A stretch of DNA of 64,000 nt from CAVOHU01 sp963817885 (GCA_963817885.1 CAWFQE010000007.1:186001-250000); one strand, 5' to 3'; numbered from the stretch's first letter, positions 1-8,912 are shown. The notes: a model not told the origin generated them from the sequence alone. Numbers and translations are program-made.

Positions 1-795
1 CCCTCGTTGACCGCCGCGAACATCACGAATCCCGGGCAGGTGACCGCGGCGATCACGCAGGCCTTCACCAAGCTGGGCGTCCGCCCGCATCGGATCGGCC
101 TGGTGGTTCCCGATCCGGTGGCCAAGGTCTCGCTGGTGCGGTTTGCCAAGGTGCCGGACCGGGCCTCGGACTTCGACGAGATGGTCCGGTTCCAGGTTCG
201 CAAGGCGGCCCCCTTCAAACCTGAAGAAGCCGTGGTGACCTACAGTGAGGGCGCCTCCGGGGAAGGCGGGCGCGAGTTCGTCGTGGTGCAGGCCCGGCGG
301 GACATCATCAAGGAATACGAGGACGCGTGCGCCCGTGCCGGCGCGGCGGCCGGACTGGTGGACCTGGCGACCTTCAACGTGCTTCATGCCGTGATGGCGA
401 CCTCCCCGGCGCTGACGCGTGACTGGCTGCTGGTGTACGTGACGCCGGACTATGCCGCCATCGCCATCATGCGCGACCGGGACCTGGTGTTCTTCCGGAA
501 CCGGAGCGCCGACGGCGACGGTCAGCTGAGCGACCTGGTTCATCAGACCGCCATGTACTACCAGGACCGCCTGGGTGGCTCGGGATTCGGGCACGTCGTG
601 CTGGTCGACGCCGCCACGCCCGGGCCGGACTCGGACCTCCGGCGCAGCATCGAGGGCCGGCTCGGGGTCCCCGTTGAATCGATCAATCCGACCGAGCAGA
701 TGCCCCTGCCCGACCGGGTCACCCCGTCGCGGGAACTGGTGAACACGCTGACGCCGGCCCTTGGGCTGGCGCTCGCGCAACACACGTCGCGGTGA
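1..795 (+). CDS. pilM: PilM-like actin-fold pilus assembly ATPase (5' truncated by window edge)
   Basis: The reading frame is open to the left edge, so the start lies outside the window; 264 codons are visible, against about 350 in the family. The visible part resembles the later portion of PilM/GspL-type cytoplasmic actin-fold proteins, for example the stretch around 'MVRFQVRKAAPFKPEE' and the segment ending 'LTPALGLALAQ', which is typical of PilM C-termini. PilM binds the N-terminal tail of PilN on the inner face of the inner membrane and links the cytoplasmic motor to PilN-PilO. The next gene starts about 15 bases after the stop, consistent with a pilMNOPQ-type operon. A TTG at 7 is in frame but would drop the N-terminal subdomain, so I do not take it as the true start. 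Confidence 0.85.
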   Translation, partial: PSLTAANITNPGQVTAAITQAFTKLGVRPHRIGLVVPDPVAKVSLVRFAKVPDRASDFDEMVRFQVRKAAPFKPEEAVVTYSEGASGEGGREFVVVQARRDIIKEYEDACARAGAAAGLVDLATFNVLHAVMATSPALTRDWLLVYVTPDYAAIAIMRDRDLVFFRNRSADGDGQLSDLVHQTAMYYQDRLGGSGFGHVVLVDAATPGPDSDLRRSIEGRLGVPVESINPTEQMPLPDRVTPSRELVNTLTPALGLALAQHTSR

Positions 796-809
796 GGCCA
801 GGGCCAACC

Positions 810-1397
810 ATGCTGCGCACCAACCTCTCGACGCGTCCCTTCTACAACCAACGTGCGGTGCACGTCGTCCTGGCGCTCGCGGCCGTGCTGGTGTGCGCGG
901 TGACGGCGTTCAATCTCTGGGAGATCTACTCGCTGTCCGGCCGGGATGCCCGGGTGCGCTCCAGCATCGAGCAGGCCGAAGCCCGGGCGAGAGACCTGCG
1001 CGCCGAGGCGGTCCGGACCCGCGGTGCGATCAACCCGCGCGAACTCGAGGATGTCACCGCGGCGGCCCGCGAGGCCAATTCGGTGATCGACAAGCGAGTG
1101 TTCTCGTGGACCGAACTGTTCAACCGGTTCGAGAACACGCTCCCCGACGACGTGCGGGTGTCGACCGTGCGCCCGGCGGTGGAGCGGGACGGATCGATGA
1201 CGCTGATGATGGTCGTCGTCGCGAAGGACGCGCACGGCGTGGATGCCTTCATCGAGAACCTCGAGAAGGACGGCAGCTTTGCGGGGCTCATCTCCCGCGA
1301 GGAGTTCGTCGACGAGGCCGGCCTGTTGAAGGCGACCATCCAGGGGCGGTACCTCGGGGGCCCGGGTGTCAAGAGCGGGGGGAGTGCGAAGCCGTGA
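810..1397 (+). CDS. pilN: PilN-like inner-membrane pilus/secretion assembly protein
   Basis: A 195-aa protein beginning 'MLRTNLSTRPFYNQ', the short cytoplasmic PilM-binding type of N-terminus. One transmembrane helix follows (about residues 17-38), then a periplasmic coiled-coil and ferredoxin-like region. Size and topology match PilN/GspL C-terminal family members. An in-frame GTG at 792 overlaps the pilM stop, but the ATG at 810 gives the normal PilN N-terminus. It lies between pilM and pilO, and the next start overlaps its stop codon, implying translational coupling. Family knowledge: PilN heterodimerises with PilO in the alignment subcomplex that spans the periplasm. Confidence 0.83.
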   Translation: MLRTNLSTRPFYNQRAVHVVLALAAVLVCAVTAFNLWEIYSLSGRDARVRSSIEQAEARARDLRAEAVRTRGAINPRELEDVTAAAREANSVIDKRVFSWTELFNRFENTLPDDVRVSTVRPAVERDGSMTLMMVVVAKDAHGVDAFIENLEKDGSFAGLISREEFVDEAGLLKATIQGRYLGGPGVKSGGSAKP

Positions 1398-1996
1398 CCT
1401 GGACGCTGCTGAAGCGGATCGCCGTCGACAAGCGCGCGTGGATCGTGCCGCTCGCCGCGGCGCTGCTCGTCAATGCCGGCGTCTATGCGTTCATGGTGTT
1501 CCCGCTCGGCAAGCGGGTGGCCGACGCCGAGGGGCGCGAAGCGGCGGCCGCCCAGGCCCTTGGTTCGGCCCAGCAGGAGCATGCGGCCGCCGTCGCGACG
1601 CTGACCGGCAAGACCCGGACCGCGGCGGACCTGAACCGCTTCTACACCGAGATCCTGCCGGTCGGCCTGGCCGGGGCACGCCGCGCGACCTACCTGCGGC
1701 TGGCCGACCTGGCACGAGAGGCCAACCTTGTTTACGAGCGGCGCGTCGAGGAATCGAAGATTCCGAAACGGCGGCAGGAAGCCACCGAGCAGGGACGGCT
1801 CGCCGCGTTCGAAATCTCGATGGTGCTCAGGGGACAGTACGACGGCGTCCGCCGCTTCCTGCACGCGATCGAAACCTCGCCCGAGTTCATCGTCATCGAC
1901 AACATCTCGCTGACCGAAGGTACCGAGCCCGGATCGACGCTGGTCCTGGCTCTCGACCTGTCGACCTACTACCGGGCCGATCCGAATGTCCCGTAG
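1394..1996 (+). CDS. pilO: PilO-like inner-membrane alignment subcomplex protein
   Basis: A 200-aa protein with a GTG start overlapping the pilN stop (GTGA). It has one transmembrane segment at about residues 16-36 ('AWIVPLAAALLVNAGVYAF'), then an Ala/Gln-rich coiled coil, then a ferredoxin-like domain containing 'FEISMVLRGQYDGVRRFLHAIE', a stretch typical of PilO. The GTG was chosen because upstream in-frame residues are only a shadow of pilN. It overlaps pilP by 11 bases. The expected role is the periplasmic PilN-PilO dimer that ties the platform to the secretin through PilP. Confidence 0.85.
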   Translation: MTWTLLKRIAVDKRAWIVPLAAALLVNAGVYAFMVFPLGKRVADAEGREAAAAQALGSAQQEHAAAVATLTGKTRTAADLNRFYTEILPVGLAGARRATYLRLADLAREANLVYERRVEESKIPKRRQEATEQGRLAAFEISMVLRGQYDGVRRFLHAIETSPEFIVIDNISLTEGTEPGSTLVLALDLSTYYRADPNVP

Positions 1997-2654
1997 ACGC
2001 CTGGAGCTCGTCGTGCTGTCGACCCTTTCCATCGCCGTGGTCGCGCTGGTCGTTTGGCGCGTGGCCGGCGATGGCAGCGCCGCCCCCCCTCGTGCGGCCG
2101 CAGCCCGCCCCTCGTCGTGGGCCACGAGCGATGCCGCATCGGCAATCGGCGGCAATGCCTCGCCGCCGGCGGCGACGGGCGCTGCGCCTGCGAGCGGGAA
2201 ACCCGATGCGACCCGGCCGACGAAACTTGCGCCCGTGCCGAAGGTCGAGCTGGAGGCGCTGAAGCAGGATCGCCCAAGCCCGGTGGAGGCCGTGCGGGAT
2301 CCCTTCCGATTCAACGCGCGTCGTGCCGTGCCCGTGTCCGCGGTCGCCGGCAGGGGCGCCGGCGCGCGGCCCGCCGTTGCGTCTCCAGCGGCGACGCCGG
2401 TCGTTCCGGACCCGACCCTGCCTCCGCCGATTCCGCCGCCGCCGCCAATTCTCCTGAAGTTCATCGGCATCGTCCAGATGCCCGACAAGGGAGTGAAGCT
2501 GGCGGTTCTGAGCGATTCGCGCGGGGTCTATTTCGGCCGCGAGGGCGAGGTGATCGAGGGACGTTACCGGATCACCCGCATCGGCGCCGAGTCGATCGTT
2601 CTGTCATACGTAGATGGGACCGGACAACGAGTGATTCAGCTGTCCGGATCCTGA
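1986..2654 (+). CDS. pilP: PilP/GspC-like inner-membrane to secretin linker
   Basis: A 222-aa protein with an N-terminal membrane segment (about residues 7-28) instead of the lipobox of classical PilP. A long Ala/Pro-rich periplasmic linker follows, then a compact C-terminal beta domain (about residues 150-222, from 'LKFIGIVQMPD' to 'RVIQLSG') that resembles the PilP/GspC homology region which contacts secretin N0 domains. It starts inside pilO and its stop overlaps the secretin start by one base. The membrane anchor plus homology-region layout is also that of GspC, so the locus is a pilus/type II hybrid and either name could be defended. Confidence 0.75.
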   Translation: MSRRRLELVVLSTLSIAVVALVVWRVAGDGSAAPPRAAAARPSSWATSDAASAIGGNASPPAATGAAPASGKPDATRPTKLAPVPKVELEALKQDRPSPVEAVRDPFRFNARRAVPVSAVAGRGAGARPAVASPAATPVVPDPTLPPPIPPPPPILLKFIGIVQMPDKGVKLAVLSDSRGVYFGREGEVIEGRYRITRIGAESIVLSYVDGTGQRVIQLSGS

Positions 2655-5509
2655 TGAGAACGCAGTCATCTGTGGAGCCACGCGTGAAATCCGAGATGTC
2701 GAGCCGCAGCCGCGCCGTCACCTGCCGGGCGGGCCTGGCGCTGCGAGTGGGCCTGGTGGCCGTCGCACTGGCCACGCTGGCGGCGTGCGCCACGGGCCGG
2801 GAATTCCGGAACGGCGAGAAGGCTGCCCTCGCCGGGAACTGGGACGAGGCGGTCAGCTACTACCGCAAGGCCCTGCAGAGCTCTCCGGACAATCCCAAGT
2901 GCCACATCGCGCTCGAACGCGCGATGAACAACGCGGCGCGCATCCATCTCGAGCAGGCGAGGGCCTTCGAACAGAAGGACGAACTCGACCTGGCGCTTCG
3001 CGAGTACCGAAAGGTCGTGGAGTACGACGGCGCGAACCGGAGTGCGGCGGCGAGGGTGCAGGAACTCGAGAAGACCATCCGGGACCGCATCGAGGCATCC
3101 CGGCCGCGTCCACCGATCGACACGATGAAAGACCAGGCGCGGCGCAGCCGGGTCGAGCCGCAGCTCAACCCCTCGTCACGAGAGCCCATCGACTGGGAAT
3201 TCCCGGACACGCCGCTGAAGAGCGTCTTCAGCTTCATCTCGACCGCGACCGGCATCAACATCATGTACGACAGCACGTACGTGGACAAGAACTACGCGAT
3301 CAAGCTGAAGGACGTCACGCTCGAACAGGCGCTGTACGAAATCACCACCGCCAACGGCCTCTTCTACAAGGTCCTCAACGAGCACACGATCATCATCGTG
3401 CCCGACAACTCGCAGAAGCGCGGAGCGTACGAGGAACAGGCCATCCAGACCTTCTACGTATCGCACGCGGACGTCACCGAGCTGGCAACCCTGGTGACCT
3501 CGGTGCTCCGCGTCCAGCTGCCCGTGCAGCCGGTGGTGGTCGCCAACAAGGGGGCTAACTCGATCACGGCGAGAGCGTCGCTGCCCGTCCTCGACATCAT
3601 CGACCGGATCATCCAGGCCAACGACAAGCCGCGCGCGGAGATCGTCATCGACGTCGAAATCATGGAGATCAACAGGAACCGGGCCAAGCAGTACGGCCTG
3701 GACCTGTCCAACTACAACATCGGGCTGCTGTTCTCGCCGGAATCGGCCCCGAGCGGCAGCTCCTCCGGCACGGGCACGACCGGGTCGACCGGCGGCGGGG
3801 CGTTCAACCTGAACACGATCAGTAAAGGGGTCAGCACCGCGGATTTCTACGCGACCGTTCCGTCGGCCGTCATGAACTTCCTCGAGAGCGACTCCGAGAC
3901 GAAGGTGATCGCCAGGCCGCAGCTCCGGGGGACGGAGGGAGAGAAGCTCACCCTCAACCTGGGTGACGATATCCCGGTGCCTTCCACGACGTTCACCCCG
4001 ATCGCCGGCGGTGGCACCGCGTTCAATCCCATGACGTCGTTCCAGTATCGATCCGTGGGCGTCATCGTCGAAATCGAGCCCCGGGTCACCTTCGAGGGCG
4101 ACATCCGGATGAAGCTCAGCGTGGAAAGCAGCGCCCTCGGCCGGGACGTGAATATCGGGGGCCAGAACCTGCCGTCGTTCGGATCGCGCAAGGTCACCAC
4201 CACGCTGCGGCTGCGCGACGGTGAATCCAACCTGCTGGCGGGGCTGCTCCGAGAGGACGAAAAGAAATCCATCTCGGGCTTCCCGGGCGCCATCCACACG
4301 CCGATCCTGAAACAGCTGTTTTCGGCCAACGACAAATCGAACGCGCAGACCGACATCGTGATGCTGCTCACCCCGCGCATCGTCCGGACGCACGAGTTGA
4401 CGCAGAAGGACCTGAACCCGTTCTACATCGGCCAGCAGACGACGCTCGGTGTGGTGGGGCCGCCGCCGTTGATCGCCCCGTCCGGTGAGACGCCGGCAGC
4501 GGCCTCGCAGCCAGCTACGCCCTCGAGCGGGCCCACGCGGCCCACCGCGCCGCCCGGCTGGCCCGGGACCGTGACGCAGCCGACCGTGCCCGCCGGAGGT
4601 TCGCCGATTCCCGGCACCGTTGGCGTTGTGCCGCCGGCCGCGCCCGGGCAGATGCCGACTGTGGCGCCCGGGCAGGCGCTGCCGGTTACACCCGGGCAAA
4701 CGCCACCGGGCGCACCCGGGCAGACGCCGACTGGCGCACCTGGGCAGGCGCCGCCAGCTACACCCGGGCAGATGCCGACTGTCGCGCCCGGTCAGGCGCT
4801 GCCGGTTACACCCGGGCAAACACCACCGGGCGCACCCGGGCAGGCGCTGCCAGTTACACCCGGGCAAACGGCACCGGGCGCACCCGGGCAAACGCGGCCC
4901 GCACAACCCGGTGCTCCTGCTCAGGCGACGGTGCCGGCCGGTGGGGCCATTGTCGCTCCGCCGCCACCGGGAGTGCCGCCGGCGGCAGCCACGCAGCCGC
5001 CAACCGGAAAGCCCGGGGCGGCCGTCGGTCCACCTGCGGCGGGGGGCGCCCCGGCGGGAGCCGGAACACCTCCATCTGCAGCGCCGCCCGTTGGCGCGCC
5101 GATCGTCAGCGCGACCGTTTCCGCGTCCGAGTGGATGACGGCCGGTGGACCGTACAACGTCCCGATCTCGATTCAGAATGTCTCGAGGCTGACGACGATC
5201 GCCGTGACGGTGACCTTCAACCCGGCCGTGGTGAAGGTGCGCGTGGTTCAGGAAGGCAGCTTCCTGCGCCAGGGCGGCACGACGGTGAGCTTCACCCAGC
5301 AGATCGATGCGACTCGTGGACGGGTCGACCTGACCGCGACACGGAGCGCTGACACCGTGGGCGCGTCGGGCTCCGGCGTCATCGCGTCCCTGGTGTTCGA
5401 CGCACTGACGTCCGGGACGTCTCCGATCTCGGTGAGCGGCGCTGCCACTGGACCTGGCGGCGCGACCATTCCGCTTCAATTCTCTCCAGCTTCCGTCGTG
5501 GTACGGTAG
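2654..5509 (+). CDS. Secretin lipoprotein with PGQ repeats and C-terminal cohesin-like domain
   Basis: A 951-aa PilQ/GspD-class outer-membrane secretin. The ATG overlaps the pilP stop (TGATG). There is a lipoprotein signal with lipobox LAAC at Cys45. Domain order: TPR-like helices (about 50-140), an STN/N0 domain (about 176-250), one N1-type domain (about 265-345), then the secretin core (about 390-595, including 'VGVIVEIEPRV' and 'DIVMLLTPRIVRT'). After the core comes a Pro/Gly linker with eleven PGQ octapeptides (664-751), and a final cohesin-like beta domain (about 816-951). Secretins normally end soon after the core, so about 340 extra residues are unusual. Similar cohesin tails are, as far as I recall, seen in Acidobacteria-like secretins. 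It is probably the outer-membrane channel of the locus. Confidence 0.88.
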   Translation: MRTQSSVEPRVKSEMSSRSRAVTCRAGLALRVGLVAVALATLAACATGREFRNGEKAALAGNWDEAVSYYRKALQSSPDNPKCHIALERAMNNAARIHLEQARAFEQKDELDLALREYRKVVEYDGANRSAAARVQELEKTIRDRIEASRPRPPIDTMKDQARRSRVEPQLNPSSREPIDWEFPDTPLKSVFSFISTATGINIMYDSTYVDKNYAIKLKDVTLEQALYEITTANGLFYKVLNEHTIIIVPDNSQKRGAYEEQAIQTFYVSHADVTELATLVTSVLRVQLPVQPVVVANKGANSITARASLPVLDIIDRIIQANDKPRAEIVIDVEIMEINRNRAKQYGLDLSNYNIGLLFSPESAPSGSSSGTGTTGSTGGGAFNLNTISKGVSTADFYATVPSAVMNFLESDSETKVIARPQLRGTEGEKLTLNLGDDIPVPSTTFTPIAGGGTAFNPMTSFQYRSVGVIVEIEPRVTFEGDIRMKLSVESSALGRDVNIGGQNLPSFGSRKVTTTLRLRDGESNLLAGLLREDEKKSISGFPGAIHTPILKQLFSANDKSNAQTDIVMLLTPRIVRTHELTQKDLNPFYIGQQTTLGVVGPPPLIAPSGETPAAASQPATPSSGPTRPTAPPGWPGTVTQPTVPAGGSPIPGTVGVVPPAAPGQMPTVAPGQALPVTPGQTPPGAPGQTPTGAPGQAPPATPGQMPTVAPGQALPVTPGQTPPGAPGQALPVTPGQTAPGAPGQTRPAQPGAPAQATVPAGGAIVAPPPPGVPPAAATQPPTGKPGAAVGPPAAGGAPAGAGTPPSAAPPVGAPIVSATVSASEWMTAGGPYNVPISIQNVSRLTTIAVTVTFNPAVVKVRVVQEGSFLRQGGTTVSFTQQIDATRGRVDLTATRSADTVGASGSGVIASLVFDALTSGTSPISVSGAATGPGGATIPLQFSPASVVVR
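4643..4906 (+). repeat. 24-bp tandem repeat encoding PGQ octapeptides (11 units)
   Basis: Eleven consecutive in-frame 24-base units, each encoding PGQ followed by five residues rich in Pro, Ala, Thr and Val (for example PGQMPTVA, PGQALPVT, PGQTPPGA). Some units recur in the same order (MPTVA-ALPVT-TPPGA appears twice), which indicates duplication of blocks as well as single units. The array sits in the linker between the secretin core and the cohesin-like domain, so copy-number changes would alter spacer length without breaking the frame. Confidence 0.9.
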
Positions 5510-5526
5510 GAACGAAGTAAACGACG

Positions 5527-6033
5527 ATGTGCAGGTGGACGCAGGCCAATCGAGTGTGGCGCGCCGGCAGGGCCGGCGGGTATTCGTTCGTCGAGCTGCT
5601 GGTCGTGACGACCATCATCCTGATTCTGGCGTCGGCCGTGATGCCGCTCTCGCGCCTGACGATGCAGCGCCAGCGGGAGGCGAGGCTGCATCAGGCGCTG
5701 CGCGAGCTCAGGACGGCGATCGACAAGTACAAGGATGCGGTCGACCGGGGCCAGATAGGCGGGACCGACGTCAAGACCGGAAGCGAAGGCTATCCGCCCG
5801 ATCTGGAGACGCTGGTGAACGGCGTGACGCCGCTCAACGATGCGTCGGGACGCAAGCTGAAATTTCTCAGGCGGATCCCTGAGGATCCGATGACGCGAAG
5901 CACAGACTGGGGCCTGCGCTCGTATCAGGACAAACCTGATACCTCCGGCTGGGGTGGCGGGAACGTGTATGACGTCTACACGAAGTCGACGGGCGTGGCC
6001 GTCGACGGAACCAAGTACCGTGACTGGGATTGA
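5527..6033 (+). CDS. GspG-like pseudopilin 1
   Basis: A 168-aa prepilin-like protein. After a 17-residue basic leader comes the prepilin peptidase site G/YSFVE, with Glu at mature position 5 and a hydrophobic helix of about 22 residues. The globular part has the GspG pattern of an alpha helix carrying paired Arg/Glu residues ('ALRELRTAIDKYKDAV'), then 'YPPDLETLVNG', an 'EDPMT' stretch and a C-terminal 'GTKYRDWD'. It starts 17 bases after the secretin and is followed within 10 bases by a second pseudopilin with the same C-terminal motif, indicating an old duplication. Expected role: subunit of a periplasmic pseudopilus, processed by a PilD-type peptidase not seen in the window. Confidence 0.85.
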   Translation: MCRWTQANRVWRAGRAGGYSFVELLVVTTIILILASAVMPLSRLTMQRQREARLHQALRELRTAIDKYKDAVDRGQIGGTDVKTGSEGYPPDLETLVNGVTPLNDASGRKLKFLRRIPEDPMTRSTDWGLRSYQDKPDTSGWGGGNVYDVYTKSTGVAVDGTKYRDWD

Positions 6034-6040
6034 GGACGCG

Positions 6041-6457
6041 ATGCTGAAGCGATCCGCAATTCGGCGCCGGCACGGCAGCCTCGGGTTCACGCTGATCGAG
6101 CTCATGGTGGTGATCTCGCTCATCGTGATCCTGGCCAGCCTCGGCCTGGTGCAGTACCGGAACTCGGTCGTACGGGCGCGCGAAGCCACGCTGAACGAAG
6201 ACCTGTTCCGGATGCGGGATGCGATCGATCAGTACTACGCGGACAAGAGCCAGTACCCGCCCTCTCTCGATTCACTGGTCACTGAAGGGTACATCCGGCA
6301 GGTTCCAAAGGATCCGTTCACCAACTCGACGGACTCCTGGCAGGTCATCAAGGCCGATCCCGATCCGAACAACCCCACGCTCGACGCGGGCATCATCAAC
6401 CTCAAGAGCGGTTCGGAGCAGACGGCTCTCGATGGGACCAAATACGCAGACTGGTAG
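6041..6457 (+). CDS. GspG-like pseudopilin 2 (probable major pseudopilin)
   Basis: A 138-aa protein with a textbook type IV prepilin N-terminus: basic leader, cleavage site G/FTLIE and a long hydrophobic helix. The globular domain carries 'DQYYADKSQYPPSLDSLV', 'VPKDPFT' and a C-terminal 'DGTKYADW', matching the type II secretion major pseudopilin GspG. The ATG at 6041 was chosen because it places the leader at normal length; the reading frame extends upstream only over pseudopilin 1. The consensus cleavage site and compact size make it the likeliest main pseudopilus subunit here. Confidence 0.87.
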   Translation: MLKRSAIRRRHGSLGFTLIELMVVISLIVILASLGLVQYRNSVVRAREATLNEDLFRMRDAIDQYYADKSQYPPSLDSLVTEGYIRQVPKDPFTNSTDSWQVIKADPDPNNPTLDAGIINLKSGSEQTALDGTKYADW

Positions 6458-6468
6458 GGTGGGACGAC

Positions 6469-7971
6469 ATGAGCTTCACATCAGGTGAACGATCACGGGG
6501 CGCGCGGTGGGTTGTCGCGGCCCTGTTCGCGGTGGCGGCGGGACTGACCGGAGCAGCCTGTGACAAGGTGCCGCTGCTGGCGCCGTCCGGCTCGACGATC
6601 TCGCTCTTCGCCAGCAGTTCAATCGTGCCGTCCAACGGCACGGTCGAGATCATCGCGACCGTGATCGAGAGCTCGGGCACGCCCGTGCACAACGGCACGA
6701 CGGTGACCTTCTTCACCACGCTCGGCACCATGGATCCCATGGAGGCCACCACGAAGAACGGAAAAGCCACCGTCCACCTGGTCGCGGGAACCCAGTCGGG
6801 CGAAGCGCACATCCGGGCTGCGTCCGGGTCCTTTCAGACGACGGAGGCCGACGCGCTGGTGATCAAGGTCGGCAGCGCCGCCGCGGGAAGCGTCCAGTTG
6901 ACCGCGAGCTCGCTGTCGCTCCCGGCTGCGGGCGGCACGGTGAACCTGCTCGCGGCCGTCCTCGACATCGCCGGCAACCGGCTGCCGGGAGTCAACGTGT
7001 CGTTCTCGTCGACGTCCGGGACGCTGGGGCAGTCCGATGTCGTCTCCGACTCCAACGGCGAGGCCCGCACAACCCTGGCGGCAACAGCGGACGCCACGGT
7101 GACCGCGACGGTTTCAGGGGCCACGCCGGCCCCGGCTCCGGCCACGATCAACATCAAGGTGAGAATTGCGCCTGGCGTGTCGATTGGCACCGCCAGCCCG
7201 AATCCCGCGACCGCGGGCCAGCCCGTCGTCATTCCGGTCACGATCACCGTGGCCGCCGGAGGGGCTGCTGTGCGGACGGCGACGATCGACTTCGGCGATG
7301 GCAGTGCGCTTCAGACGCTCAGCACGTCCGGCCTCACCAACGCCGTGCACACCTATGCGCGGAGCGGAACCTGGGTCACCACGGCGACGGCCGTCGACGC
7401 TGCGGGAGAATCTGGAACCGCGACGATGCCGGTGATCGTGAAACCGCAGGCGCCCATCCCCGTCACCATCTCGGTCAGTGCCAATCCGACGTCGAACACC
7501 GTCACCACGTTCACGGGGAACGCCACGCTCCCTGCCGGAGCCGCTATCGAAAGCTGGGACTGGAATTTCGGCAATGGCGTGACGAAATCCGGTAACTCGC
7601 CGATCGCGACTTGCATCTACGCCCTGCCTGGCACGTACTCGGTCAGCCTGACCGTCACGACAACCGACGGCGCCTCGGGATTCACGCAGATTGACGTGAT
7701 CGTCCAGGGCACCACGTCTACCGTGTCGCTGTTCGTGTCGGATTCGACCCCGAGCATCGGCGTGCCGGTGACCTTCACCGCCACCGTGGCGTCCGGGCTG
7801 GTGGCGACCCAGTACAGGTGGTCATTTGGAGACGGGAGCTTCCCGCAGACCTCGACGGCCAACGCCATCGCTCACACTTTCACGGCTGCCAATACCTACA
7901 CCGTGACCGTAACCGTAACCCTTAGCGATGGCAGTTCAGCGTCGGCTTCATTAACGGTGGTTGTCTCGTGA
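6469..7971 (+). CDS. Big/PKD-domain lipoprotein in the secretin locus
   Basis: A 500-aa exported protein with lipobox ending at Cys31 (LTGAAC). Two bacterial Ig-like (Big_1/invasin-type) domains occupy about residues 40-230 ('NGTTVTFFTTLGTMDP', 'GVNVSFSSTSGTLGQSD'). Three PKD-like beta domains follow, each with the xFGxG core ('TIDFGDGS', 'WNFGNGV', 'WSFGDGS') and the HTY/HTF-type strand. No catalytic motif is visible, so a structural, adhesive or surface-display role is more likely than an enzymatic one. It lies between pseudopilin genes with 11-base spacing and a one-base overlap, implying it is co-made with the pseudopilus. A paralogue is encoded on the opposite strand at about 8.9-9.85 kb. 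Confidence 0.8.
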   Translation: MSFTSGERSRGARWVVAALFAVAAGLTGAACDKVPLLAPSGSTISLFASSSIVPSNGTVEIIATVIESSGTPVHNGTTVTFFTTLGTMDPMEATTKNGKATVHLVAGTQSGEAHIRAASGSFQTTEADALVIKVGSAAAGSVQLTASSLSLPAAGGTVNLLAAVLDIAGNRLPGVNVSFSSTSGTLGQSDVVSDSNGEARTTLAATADATVTATVSGATPAPAPATINIKVRIAPGVSIGTASPNPATAGQPVVIPVTITVAAGGAAVRTATIDFGDGSALQTLSTSGLTNAVHTYARSGTWVTTATAVDAAGESGTATMPVIVKPQAPIPVTISVSANPTSNTVTTFTGNATLPAGAAIESWDWNFGNGVTKSGNSPIATCIYALPGTYSVSLTVTTTDGASGFTQIDVIVQGTTSTVSLFVSDSTPSIGVPVTFTATVASGLVATQYRWSFGDGSFPQTSTANAIAHTFTAANTYTVTVTVTLSDGSSASASLTVVVS

Positions 7972-8807
7972 TGCGCACGTGTGGACTGATCGTCAGCGCC
8001 TGGTCGCAGGCTCTCGATAGAAGGCGTGAGACTTCACGAGGGCGAGTGACCATCTCGACCGACCCCGAGACTTCCGATCCGGGCTATGCGATGGTTGCGC
8101 TCCTGGTGGGCCTGGCTGTGATGTCGGTCATGCTTACCGTCGCGCTGCCGGTGTGGAACACCGTGGTCAAGCGCGAGAAGGAAGAGGAGCTCGTCTTCCG
8201 GGGCCAGCAGTATGCGCGCGCGATTGATTTGTTCCAACGCAAGTTCGCGGGTGCCTATCCGCCATCGATTGACTACCTGGTCGAACAACGCTTCCTGCGG
8301 AAGAAGTTCAAGGATCCGATGACCAAGGACGGCGAGTTCCAGGTGCTCTACCAGGGGCAGCGCATGGGCAGCGCGCCGGGGGGCACCTCAGGCGCCGGCG
8401 GTCAATTCGGCCAGGGTGCTGGATCCAGCGGACAGGGCCAGGGCACCGGCGCGACGCGATTGGGCGGAGGCATGGTCACTCCCGGAGGATTCAACGCGCA
8501 GCAGGGTACATCCGGAATCGGGGGCGCAACGGCAACCTCGGGGAGAATCGTCGGCGTGGCGAGCAAGAGCACGGAAAAGTCGCTCCGCATCTACAACGGG
8601 CAGACGATCTACAACCGCTGGCAGTTCATGTATGTGCCGAGCTACGTCAACCCTGGCGCCGGCCGCGGCGGCTCGGTCAGGCCAGGTTCGGGGCCGGGCC
8701 GCGGGGGTGGTCCCGGGTTTCCCGGGCCGAGAGGGGGCCCTGGTGGCCGGCAGGGCGGACCCGGAGTCGGCGGGGGACGTGGCCTGGGCGGGCCCGGCGG
8801 CGATTAG
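7971..8807 (+). CDS. Atypical pseudopilin with Gly/Pro-rich tail and no Glu5
   Basis: A 278-aa protein whose ATG overlaps the previous stop (TGATG). A long basic leader precedes G/YAMVALLVGLAV and a hydrophobic helix, as in prepilins, but mature position 5 is Ala instead of Glu. Downstream are 'EEELVFRGQQYARAIDLFQRK' and 'YPPSIDYLVEQRFLRKKFKDPMT', which follow the pseudopilin layout. About residues 125-190 are Gly/Gln/Ser-rich, and the last 45 residues are a low-complexity Gly-Pro-Arg tail resembling collagen triplets. Lack of Glu5 is known for tip pseudopilins such as GspK, so this could cap the pseudopilus. It could also be a minor pilin with a surface-exposed flexible tail. Confidence 0.72.
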   Translation: MRTCGLIVSAWSQALDRRRETSRGRVTISTDPETSDPGYAMVALLVGLAVMSVMLTVALPVWNTVVKREKEEELVFRGQQYARAIDLFQRKFAGAYPPSIDYLVEQRFLRKKFKDPMTKDGEFQVLYQGQRMGSAPGGTSGAGGQFGQGAGSSGQGQGTGATRLGGGMVTPGGFNAQQGTSGIGGATATSGRIVGVASKSTEKSLRIYNGQTIYNRWQFMYVPSYVNPGAGRGGSVRPGSGPGRGGGPGFPGPRGGPGGRQGGPGVGGGRGLGGPGGD

Positions 8808-8912
8808 TCGTTGGCTGGCCGAGGTGGCAGGTGAACGGTCCCCCGGGGGGGCCGGGTCGCACGGCGGGTATAAGCGCCCGCGCTTCCCATGGCCCCGTCC
8901 GGTGGACGCGAC

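Noticed and set aside
926..2488. Long minus-strand ORF opposite pilN-pilP
   Set aside because: Arg/Gly/Ala-rich product typical of antisense frames in high-GC coding DNA; no ribosome site or family resemblance. Similar long antisense ORFs opposite the secretin, fahA, the kinase, dnaE, recJ, the lptCA fusion and rapZ were rejected for the same reason.
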